From: Silanimonas sp021297925 | GTDB lineage: Bacteria; Pseudomonadota; Gammaproteobacteria; Xanthomonadales; Xanthomonadaceae | DNA length: 64,000 nucleotides | Assembly (NCBI GenBank): GCA_027532825.1 | Contig: JAPZTL010000004.1 | Span: 186,001-250,000, forward strand | Direction of reading: 5' to 3' | Shown: piece by piece, positions 36,804-47,576 of the stretch | Numbering within the stretch: the stretch's first letter is position 1 | How the letters are laid out: the number at the start of each line of letters is the position of its first letter | Made by a program: the position numbers and the translations under genes | Notes under the pieces: model-generated | Databases searched by the model: none | Seen by the model: the letters and a program-made list of their open reading frames with translations, nothing else | What the model was told of the DNA's origin: nothing

Positions 36804-38972
36804 ATGACCTCGCCCGCCCTGGTGACCGATGCCCGACTGCGACTGGGTGACCGGTCCGTGCCGATCGCCGCCGGTGAAACCCTGCTCCAGGCGCTCGAGC
36901 GTGCTGGCGTGGACTGGCCGTCCGGCTGCCGCGTCGGGGCCTGCGGGGCCTGCCGCTGCCGCGTACTGCGCGGCCGGGTCCATGAACGCACCGAAAGCGC
37001 TTACCTGCTCGACGCCGACGAGATCGCCGCGGGCACCGTGCTGGCCTGCCAGACCGAGGCGCGAGGCGAGGTCGAGCTCGCGCCGCGCGAGGAAGGACGC
37101 CGGATCGACGCCGTCGTGGAGGCCGTCGAGAGCGTCTCGCCGCAGGTGCGCCAGTTGGTCGTGCGCGCCGACCCGACGCTGTCCTGGCGTGCCGGGCAGT
37201 GGGCGAGCGTGTCGCTGCCCGGGCGGGACGGCCGGCCCGCGGTGGCGCGCCCTTACTCGTTCGCCACGACGCACGTCGGCGACGGCCGGATGCGCTTCAC
37301 GATCCGCCTGCACGAGGGCGGCGCGTTCTCGCAAGCCTTGGCAGCGCTCGTGCCCGGCGATCCGGTCGCGGTGGACGGCCCCTTCGGTCGCTTCGCCTTG
37401 CCGGCGGGCGAGGGGCCGCTGCTCGTGATCGGGGCCGGTACCGGCCTGCCGCCGCTCCTCGCACTGCTCGAAGCCGCGCAGGCGGATGGCGACGATGCAC
37501 GGCCGGTCCACCTGGTGACCGCAGGGCGGGACATCGACGCGCTCGCGGGTGGCCGGATCATGGCCCTGCAGCGCGCATGGCGCGGCGGGCTCACGTCGAC
37601 GTCGCTGCGGCCACGGGGCGAGGGTCGCAGCATCGACGCGCTGCCGGGCGCGCTGGCGGGCTTGCCCTCGCCGCTCGGTGCCGCCGCCCTGTGCGGCCCT
37701 GCCGGATTCGTCGATCGCGCCGTCGCCATGCTGCTGGAGCGAGGCCTGCCGCTGGATCGCATCGCGACGGACCGCTTCGTGCCGGCCGCGCCGGTCGCCG
37801 CGCCGGTCGCGACGACGGACGAAGGCGCCGGCGCCGGCGCGGGCGTCGGGGCCTACGCGAAGTTCGCCCTGTTCCATGCGATCGGTCTCGCCTCGGTGGT
37901 CGCGATCGCGATGGGCGGCACGTGGACGGCCTGGGGCCTTCTCGCGATCGTCGGGGCCTATGTCCTCGGCGATGCGCTGCTCGGCGATGACCTGAGCGTG
38001 CCGGCGTACCGACATCCGGGCCGCTTCACCGCCCTGCTGTGGAGCGCGCTGCCGCTGATCGCGCTCGTGGTGTTCGTGGCCGTGTGGCGCGCCAGCCCCG
38101 GCGACCCGCTGGGGTTCGGTGCGGCGATGCAGTCGCTGGTCGGCGTCGACCTGCTGGCCGCGCGCGCCGCCTCGGGGCCCGGCAGCCTGCTCGCTGCTTG
38201 GGGCTTGGCGGGACTGATGATCGGAATGCTCGCGACCGTGCCGGCGCATGAGCTGGTGCATCGCACCTGGGACCCGCGGTCGATGGCGATCGGTCGCGCG
38301 CTGCTCGCGTTCAGCTTCGACACCAGCTTCGCCATCGAACACGTCCACGGCCACCACCGCGCGGTGGCCACGCCCGCCGACCCCGCCTCGGCACCACGAG
38401 GCCGGACGGTGTACGCGCACATCCTGCATTCGACCTGGCACGGCAACGCCAGCGCTTGGCGCATCGAGGCCGCGCGCTTGGCCAAGCGCGTAGAGGGGCC
38501 GTGGACACCCTCCAATGCCGTGTTGCGCGGCTGGGCGCTGTCGGGCCTGCTGGTGGCCTCGGCCGCGGCGATGGGCGGGCTCGCGGGCGCGGCGTTCTTC
38601 ATCGCCTGCGGGCTGTGGGGCAAGGCCCTGCTGGAGATCGTCAACTACATGGAACACTACGGGTTGGCACGCGACCCGGCCACGCCCGTGCAGCCCCGCC
38701 ATTCGTGGAACACGAACCGCCGCGTCAGTTCATGGTCGATGTTCAACCTGACGCGGCATTCCCACCACCACGCCGAGGGGGAGCGTCCGTTCCATCGCCT
38801 GGCGCCGATGCCGGACGCGCCGCTGATGCCGGCGGGCTACCTGACGACCATCCTGCTCGCCCTCGTGCCGCCGCTGTGGCGGCGCCTGATGGCCCCGCGC
38901 CTCGCCGATTGGGACGCCCGCTTCGCCACCCCGGTGGAGCGGGTGCTGGCCCGCGTCCACGCGGAGGGCTGA
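36804..38972 (+). CDS. fused ferredoxin - flavin reductase - AlkB-type membrane hydroxylase
   Basis: The 722-residue protein joins three parts. Residues 1-95 are a plant-type 2Fe-2S ferredoxin (C42, C47, C50, C82). Residues ~98-325 are a ferredoxin-NAD(P)H reductase module with RPYSFATT (flavin), GAGTGLPPLL (nucleotide) and CGPAGF. Residues ~345-722 are a di-iron AlkB/XylM-like membrane hydroxylase with several helices and the histidine boxes HELVH (482), EHVHGHH (512), NYMEHYG (614) and RHSHHH (651). It should hydroxylate an alkyl chain or similar hydrocarbon without separate rubredoxin or reductase. A divergent AraC gene lies upstream and a convergent thioesterase downstream. The natural substrate is unknown. 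Confidence 0.93.
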   Translation: MTSPALVTDARLRLGDRSVPIAAGETLLQALERAGVDWPSGCRVGACGACRCRVLRGRVHERTESAYLLDADEIAAGTVLACQTEARGEVELAPREEGRRIDAVVEAVESVSPQVRQLVVRADPTLSWRAGQWASVSLPGRDGRPAVARPYSFATTHVGDGRMRFTIRLHEGGAFSQALAALVPGDPVAVDGPFGRFALPAGEGPLLVIGAGTGLPPLLALLEAAQADGDDARPVHLVTAGRDIDALAGGRIMALQRAWRGGLTSTSLRPRGEGRSIDALPGALAGLPSPLGAAALCGPAGFVDRAVAMLLERGLPLDRIATDRFVPAAPVAAPVATTDEGAGAGAGVGAYAKFALFHAIGLASVVAIAMGGTWTAWGLLAIVGAYVLGDALLGDDLSVPAYRHPGRFTALLWSALPLIALVVFVAVWRASPGDPLGFGAAMQSLVGVDLLAARAASGPGSLLAAWGLAGLMIGMLATVPAHELVHRTWDPRSMAIGRALLAFSFDTSFAIEHVHGHHRAVATPADPASAPRGRTVYAHILHSTWHGNASAWRIEAARLAKRVEGPWTPSNAVLRGWALSGLLVASAAAMGGLAGAAFFIACGLWGKALLEIVNYMEHYGLARDPATPVQPRHSWNTNRRVSSWSMFNLTRHSHHHAEGERPFHRLAPMPDAPLMPAGYLTTILLALVPPLWRRLMAPRLADWDARFATPVERVLARVHAEG

Positions 38973-38975
38973 ACC

Positions 38976-39367
38976 TTACTCGCAGGCGTGCCGGATGAAC
39001 GGCGGCAGCGGGATCGAAGTGCCGCCGCGATCCACCCACACCATCACCGTGTGGCCGTCGGCGTACAGCACGCCGTCCATGGTCGCGCTCTCGATCCGGT
39101 GCCCCAGCGTGAGGCTCTTGGTGCCAAGCTTCTCCGCGTGCAGCGTGACGCGCACGCGCTCCGGCCAGCCGATCGGGCGCCGGTAGTTCACCGTCGCGCC
39201 GGCGAGGATGGGCGCACAGTCGACGTCGGCCCAGGCGTTCGGGACGAGCGCGCGGAACCATGCCACGCGGGCCTCCTCGATGTAGCGCAGGTAGCTGGCG
39301 TTGTTGACGTGGTTGAAGGCGTCCATATCGCCCCAGCGCACGTCCATCGCGATCTCGAACACGGTCT

Positions 39368-39371
<4 letters not shown>
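38976..39371 (-). CDS. acyl-CoA thioesterase, 4HBT family
   Basis: The 131-residue hotdog-fold protein has the 4-hydroxybenzoyl-CoA thioesterase pattern VRWGDMDAFNHVNNASYLRY with the catalytic aspartate in GDMD and YIEEARVAWF. It probably hydrolyses acyl-CoA thioesters. The ATG overlaps the uvrA stop (ATGA), so it is cotranscribed with uvrA despite the unrelated role. Its end lies 3 bases from the end of the convergent hydroxylase gene. Confidence 0.9.
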
Positions 39372-42376
<3,005 letters not shown>

Positions 42377-42402
42377 GGAGAGTCTGGGCGCAGGGGCAAT
42401 CG

Positions 42403-42413
42403 GCTAGTCTAGC
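42403..42413 (-). promoter_or_regulatory. palindromic candidate -10 element of uvrA
   Basis: The minus strand reads GCTAGACTAGC, containing TAGACT (42411-42406) about 30 bases before the uvrA ATG. The same 11-mer occurs between mutS and pncC. Confidence 0.45.
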
Positions 42414-42542
42414 CCTCCCGTGTCGGCGGGCCGTGACCCCGCGGCACCCGACGCCGGGTGCAGGGTGCCGGGTGTCGCGCCCGGGCGGCGTCCGGGCCCG
42501 CCGTCCGCGGCCGGCCCTGCCTGAACGAACACGATCTGCGGC

Positions 42543-42572
42543 TTGCACCGGGCCAGGGCGCTCCCCCATACT
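42543..42572 (+). promoter_or_regulatory. candidate promoter of rplU-rpmA
   Basis: TTGCAC (42543-42548) and CATACT (42567-42572) are 18 bases apart, giving a leader of about 100 bases before rplU. Confidence 0.5.
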
Positions 42573-42652
42573 TCGCGACTCCCTGCGTCCAGCCCGGCCC
42601 GACCGGTGCAGCGTGGGGGTGGCCGACGGCCCAGCCGGCAGCCGAATCCCTA

Positions 42653-42668
42653 AGAAGAACTACATAGG
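42653..42668 (+). promoter_or_regulatory. leader/RBS cassette of rplU shared with rplS
   Basis: AGAAGAACTACATAGG ends 9 bases before the rplU ATG. A copy differing at one base lies at the same distance from rplS. Confidence 0.55.
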
Positions 42669-42677
42669 AATCGCAAC

Positions 42678-42989
42678 ATGTACGCAGTGGTCGTCACCGG
42701 CGGTAAGCAGTACCGCGTGATGAAGGGCGAAACGCTCCGCGTCGAGCTGATCGACGCCGAGCCGGGCGCCAACATCGAAATCAACGACGTCCTCCTGGTC
42801 GGCGATGGTGACAAAGTCACCGTTGGCGCCCCGAAGGTCGCGGGCGCCAAGGTCACCGCGACCGTCAAGGGTCACGGCCGGCTGGAGAAGGTCCGCATCG
42901 TCAAGTTCCGCCGCCGCAAGCACCATCGCAAGCAGATGGGCCACCGGCAGCATTACACCGAACTCGAGATCACCGGCATTTCGGCCTGA
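42678..42989 (+). CDS. rplU: 50S ribosomal protein L21
   Basis: L21 binds 23S rRNA in the large subunit. The 103-residue protein starts MYAVVVTGGKQYRVMKGETL and contains the L21 signature KFRRRKHHRKQMGHRQHYT. It is followed after 25 bases by rpmA, the standard pairing, and then by obgE, the usual ribosome-assembly cluster. Its leader contains a 16-nt cassette repeated before rplS. Confidence 0.98.
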   Translation: MYAVVVTGGKQYRVMKGETLRVELIDAEPGANIEINDVLLVGDGDKVTVGAPKVAGAKVTATVKGHGRLEKVRIVKFRRRKHHRKQMGHRQHYTELEITGISA

Positions 42990-43014
42990 TCCGACCGTCT
43001 AAGGAGAACACGTC

Positions 43015-43275
43015 ATGGCAAGTAAGAAGGGCGTTGGCTCGACCCGTAACGGCCGCGATTCCAACCCGAAGTACCTCGGTGTGAAGATCTTCGGCGGCCA
43101 GGCCGTCGAGGCCGGCAACATCATCGTCCGCCAGCGCGGCACTGAGTTCCATCCGGGCGCCGGCGTCGGCATCGGTCGCGACCACACGCTGTACGCGCTG
43201 GTCGACGGCAAGGTCGATTTCTCGGTGAAGGGTGCCAACAAGCGCCGCACCGTGAGCGTCGTCGGCGCCGAGTAA
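43015..43275 (+). CDS. rpmA: 50S ribosomal protein L27
   Basis: L27 lies close to the peptidyl-transferase centre. The 86-residue protein starts MASKKGVGSTRNGRDSNPK and has the signature QRGTEFHPGAGVGIGRDHTL. AAGGAG precedes the ATG. It is cotranscribed with rplU and followed by a terminator-like hairpin before obgE. Confidence 0.98.
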   Translation: MASKKGVGSTRNGRDSNPKYLGVKIFGGQAVEAGNIIVRQRGTEFHPGAGVGIGRDHTLYALVDGKVDFSVKGANKRRTVSVVGAE

Positions 43276-43327
43276 TCGCGCCACCGGCCTGGCCCTAGCG
43301 GGCCTGTCCGGAACGACCCGCAGCACC

Positions 43328-43360
43328 CGACGCTCCGCTCCGGCGGGGCGTCGTCGTTTC
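43328..43360 (+). terminator. terminator after rpmA
   Basis: An 11-bp stem with one G-U pair (43328-43338 with 43343-43353, loop TCCG) is followed by TCGTTTC. It separates rplU-rpmA from obgE. The arm sequence (CGACGC..GCGTCG) resembles the purA terminator. Confidence 0.65.
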
Positions 43361-43410
43361 TGCGGGGGCTGTAGCATCGGCCTGCCGAGCGCGGGCCCAG
43401 GAGCCATCCC

Positions 43411-44502
<1,092 letters not shown>

Positions 44503-44533
44503 CGGCGCCCGTTTCTGCCAGCGACGGGCAACA

Positions 44534-44560
44534 AAAAAGCCGGCGCAATGCCGGCTTTTT
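44534..44560. terminator. bidirectional terminator between obgE and rpsT
   Basis: A perfect 11-bp inverted repeat (44534-44544 with 44550-44560, loop GCAAT) is flanked by A5 and T5, so it can end transcription of obgE (plus) and rpsT (minus). Confidence 0.9.
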
Positions 44561-44604
44561 CGTGTTCCATGGCTCTTGCGAGCCAAGGAAGGCTGCGCCC
44601 GAAA

Positions 44605-44874
44605 TCAGGCGGCCTTGAGGGCCTTGATGTGGCCGTTCAGGCGCGCCTTGTGGCGGGCCGCCTTGTTCTTGTGGATCAGGCCACGCGAGGCGTAGCGGTC
44701 GAGGATCGGCTGCGCGATGGCGAACGCGGCCTCGGCGGCGGCGGCATCCTTGGCATCGATGGCCTTGACGACCTTCTTGACGGCGGTACGCAGCATCGAG
44801 CGCTGGGCCGAGTTGCGAGCATTGCGAACAGCGGCCTGCTTGGCGCGCTTCTTGGCGGACTTGATGTTGGCCAC
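44605..44874 (-). CDS. rpsT: 30S ribosomal protein S20
   Basis: S20 binds 16S rRNA early in 30S assembly. The 89-residue protein begins (GTG start) ANIKSAKKRAKQAAVRNAR and continues with the expected lysine/alanine-rich helices, ending NGHIKALKAA. The GTG at 44874 is chosen because it precedes the conserved ANIKSAKKR and has GGAG upstream; non-ATG starts are common in rpsT. It is divergent from murJ and has a near-consensus promoter. Confidence 0.97.
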   Translation of the reverse strand: MANIKSAKKRAKQAAVRNARNSAQRSMLRTAVKKVVKAIDAKDAAAAEAAFAIAQPILDRYASRGLIHKNKAARHKARLNGHIKALKAA

Positions 44875-44923
44875 GGACGGCTCCTGCGTGAAACTGGGTA
44901 AGATGGTGCACGAAAGACCGTGG

Positions 44924-44952
44924 AGTATTGGGGAAAAACCTTGGTGCGTCAA
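44924..44952 (-). promoter_or_regulatory. promoter of rpsT
   Basis: On the minus strand TTGACG (44952-44947) and AATACT (44929-44924) are 17 bases apart, giving a leader of about 45 nt to the GTG. Confidence 0.7.
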
Positions 44953-44993
44953 GAAGTAAGCGGCTTTCCGGCCCCGGTGTTCAGGAAATCGGC

Positions 44994-46553
44994 GTGAAGA
45001 AGCCCGCCCTGCTGCGGTCCACGGCTGTTTTCAGCGCGATGACCCTGCTTTCCCGGCTCGCCGGATTCGCGCGCGACGTGCTGCAGGCCAGCCTGTTCGG
45101 CGCCTCGGCGGCCATGGACGCCTTCGTCATCGCCTACCGGATCCCGAACTACCTGCGGCGCATCTTCGCCGAGGGTTCGTTCTCGTCGGCCTTCGTGCCC
45201 GCGTATTCGGCCTTGAAGGAACAGGGCGACCGAGAGGCGGTGCGCGATTTCCTCGACCACGTGGCCGCCGCGCTGTGTGCCGTCGTGATCGTCGTGGCGG
45301 GGCTCGGCATGCTGGCCGCGCCCTGGATCGCCGCAGTCTTCGCCCCCGGGGCGCTCGACCAGCCGGGCCAGATCGACGCCATCGCATCGATGCTGCGGAT
45401 CACCTTCCCCTACCTCGTGTTCATCTCGCTGACGGCCCTGGCTGGCGCGGTGCTGAACAGCCATGGCCGCTTCGGTTTGGCGGCGGTGACCCCGGTGCTG
45501 CACAACGTCGCGATGATTGCGGCGATGTTGGCGCTGGCGCCTTTGCTCGAAGTGCCGCCGATGGCCTTGGCCTGGGGCGTGCTGCTGGCGGGCGTGCTGC
45601 AGTTCGCTCTGCTGTGGCCGGCCTTGGGTCGGATCGGGGCAAGGCCGCGTTTCCGCCTCGATTTCCGCCATCCGGCGGTGCGAAAGGTCGGGGCCCTGAT
45701 GCTGCCGACGCTGTTCTCCTCCTCCGTCGCGCAGCTGAACCTCATCGTTGGCACCATCTTCGCCTCGCTGCTCGTCACCGGCAGCCAGACCTGGCTCTAC
45801 AACGCCGATCGGCTCAGCGAGTTCCCGCTCGGCCTGTTCGGGGTGGCGATCGGCACGGTGATCCTCCCGCACCTCAGTTCGCGCCACGCGGCCGGCGATG
45901 CCGAGGGCTACGCCAAGGCGATCGATTGGGGCCTGCGGATGGTCCTGCTCGCCGGCGTCCCGGCGGGCGTCGGCCTGCTGATGCTGGCCGAACCGCTGGC
46001 CTCGGCCATGTTCCAGCACGGGGCCTTCACCGCCGACGATGCGCGGATGACCGGCCTCGCGCTGTCGGCCACGGCCATCGCCGTGCCGGCCTTCATGCTG
46101 ACCAAGGTGCTGCTGCCGGCCTTCTTCGCCCGCCAGGACACGAAGACGCCGATGCGCGCCGCGGTGATCACCGTGTTCATCAACGTCGCGCTGACCGCCG
46201 CCATCACCACGCCGCTCTGGCACTACGGCGTGCACGGCGCCCACGCGGGCATTGCCCTCGCCACGGCGCTCGCTGGCGTGGCCAATGCAGCCCTGCTCTG
46301 GGTGTGGCTGCACCGGGAGGGCATCTATCGCCGGCAGCCGGGCTGGGCCCGCTACCTCGTGCAGGTGCTGCTGGCGGCCGCCGCGATGGCGGTGGCGCTG
46401 TGGGGCTTGCGCGCTTGGCTGGGCGATTTCACCGCGATGCCGCTCTGGCCAAGGGTGGGCTGGGTGCTGGCCTGCGTGGCGGCGGGGGCGGCGGTCTATG
46501 CGCTGGCCCTGCTGGCACTCGGCGTGCGTCCCCGGCAGGTATGGGCGCACTGA
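44994..46553 (+). CDS. murJ: lipid II flippase MurJ
   Basis: MurJ moves lipid II across the inner membrane for peptidoglycan synthesis. The 519-residue protein has about 14 membrane helices of the MOP/MVF fold. Family features include STAVFSAMTLLSRLAGFARD, the RRIFAEGSFSSAFVP loop with its arginine and glutamate, and FARQDTKTPM. The GTG at 44994 is chosen because KKPALLRSTAVFS begins the fold and AGGA lies 7-10 bases upstream. ribF follows after 48 bases. Confidence 0.96.
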   Translation: MKKPALLRSTAVFSAMTLLSRLAGFARDVLQASLFGASAAMDAFVIAYRIPNYLRRIFAEGSFSSAFVPAYSALKEQGDREAVRDFLDHVAAALCAVVIVVAGLGMLAAPWIAAVFAPGALDQPGQIDAIASMLRITFPYLVFISLTALAGAVLNSHGRFGLAAVTPVLHNVAMIAAMLALAPLLEVPPMALAWGVLLAGVLQFALLWPALGRIGARPRFRLDFRHPAVRKVGALMLPTLFSSSVAQLNLIVGTIFASLLVTGSQTWLYNADRLSEFPLGLFGVAIGTVILPHLSSRHAAGDAEGYAKAIDWGLRMVLLAGVPAGVGLLMLAEPLASAMFQHGAFTADDARMTGLALSATAIAVPAFMLTKVLLPAFFARQDTKTPMRAAVITVFINVALTAAITTPLWHYGVHGAHAGIALATALAGVANAALLWVWLHREGIYRRQPGWARYLVQVLLAAAAMAVALWGLRAWLGDFTAMPLWPRVGWVLACVAAGAAVYALALLALGVRPRQVWAH

Positions 46554-46586
46554 GTCCCGGTCGCGGCTTCACCGTGCCGTGCCCGC

Positions 46587-46592
46587 TATACT
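46587..46592 (+). promoter_or_regulatory. candidate -10 element of ribF
   Basis: TATACT in the context CGCTATACTTCGCGG ends 9 bases before the ribF ATG, predicting a transcript with only about 3 leader bases. Confidence 0.45.
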
Positions 46593-46601
46593 TCGCGGCT
46601 T

Positions 46602-47576
46602 ATGAGCCTGCTGTTCCGTGACATCGGGGGCGCGTCGCCCACCTCCGCCGGCAGCGTGGTCTGCATCGGTGCGTTCGACGGCCTGCATCGGGGTCATCAG
46701 GCGCTGATCGGCCGCGCCCGCGCCCGTGCGCGTGAGCTCGGCCTGCCGCTCGTGGTGCTGAGCTTCGAGCCGCTGCCGCGCGAGTTCTTCATGGCGCCCG
46801 AGCCGCCGGCACGCCTCATCCTGCCCGCCGCGAAGATCGCCGGCCTGCAATCGCTCGAGGTCGATGTGATCGGCCTCCTGCGCTTCAACCCGGCGATGGT
46901 CGCCATGGCCGCCGAGGATTTCGTCCGCGCGGTGCTGGTGGCGAAGCTGCACGCCCGCGAGGTGTGGGTGGGGCCCGATTTCCGCTTCGGCCACCGCCGG
47001 GGCGGCGATGTCGCGCTGCTGCAGCGGATGGGCGCCGAGCTCGGCTTCGCGACGCACGCGCTCCCGCTGGTCGAGGATGCCGGCGAGCGCGTGTCGAGCA
47101 CCGCCGTGCGCGCTGCGCTGGCGAATGCCGAACTCGACCGCGCCGCGATTCTGCTGGGCCGGCCCTATGCCATCCCCGGCCGCGTCGTGCGCGGCAAGCA
47201 GCTCGGCCGAACGCTGGGCTACCCGACCGCGAACCTGCGCTTCGGCGGCAAGCGCCCGCCGATGCACGGCATCTTCGCCACCTGGGTGCATGGTGTCGGC
47301 GACCGGCCGATGGCCAGCGTCTCCAGCCTCGGCACGCGGCCGACGGTGAACGGGAAGGAGCCCCTTCTCGAAGCCCACCTGTTCGACTTCAACGGCGATC
47401 TCTACGGCCGGCGCATCAGCGTCGAGTTCGTCGCCAAGCTGCGCGATGAATTGAAGTTCGACGGTCTGCCCGCGTTGATTGAACAGATGGATCGCGATTC
47501 CGCAGAAGCCCGCGCGATCCTTGCCGGCCGCGCCAGCGCCGGCCATCCCCAACCCTTGAGCCTGACGACGCCGTGA
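46602..47576 (+). CDS. ribF: bifunctional riboflavin kinase/FAD synthetase
   Basis: RibF phosphorylates riboflavin to FMN and adenylates FMN to FAD. The 324-residue protein has the nucleotidyltransferase motif CIGAFDGLHRGHQALI, the SSTAVRAAL region, and the C-terminal kinase domain (GRTLGYPTANL, then MHGIFATWV). The stop overlaps the GTG of ileS (GTGA). The order murJ-ribF-ileS-lspA-ispH is standard in gammaproteobacteria. Confidence 0.96.
   Translation: MSLLFRDIGGASPTSAGSVVCIGAFDGLHRGHQALIGRARARARELGLPLVVLSFEPLPREFFMAPEPPARLILPAAKIAGLQSLEVDVIGLLRFNPAMVAMAAEDFVRAVLVAKLHAREVWVGPDFRFGHRRGGDVALLQRMGAELGFATHALPLVEDAGERVSSTAVRAALANAELDRAAILLGRPYAIPGRVVRGKQLGRTLGYPTANLRFGGKRPPMHGIFATWVHGVGDRPMASVSSLGTRPTVNGKEPLLEAHLFDFNGDLYGRRISVEFVAKLRDELKFDGLPALIEQMDRDSAEARAILAGRASAGHPQPLSLTTP

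Larger units (their letters stand above)
42377..42677. other. 301-base divergent intergenic region between uvrA and rplU
   Basis: It contains the uvrA -10 within a GCTAGTCTAGC palindrome near 42403-42413, a 7-bp hairpin (GCACCCG 42444-42450 with CGGGTGC 42455-42461), a repeated GCCGGGTG, the rplU promoter near 42543-42572, and the rplU leader. I see no ORF with coding character and no SOS box of the lexA type. Confidence 0.6.

Noticed and set aside
37850..38972. Fatty-acid desaturase as the identity of the membrane part of the 36804 fusion
   Set aside because: The pattern HELVH, EHVHGHH, NYMEHYG and RHSHHH with the HSWNTN lead is that of AlkB/XylM hydroxylases, and the redox fusion fits a monooxygenase.
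42400..42415. SOS box before uvrA
   Set aside because: CTAGTCTAG is palindromic but lacks the TAGTA-N-TACTA form of the operator found at lexA.
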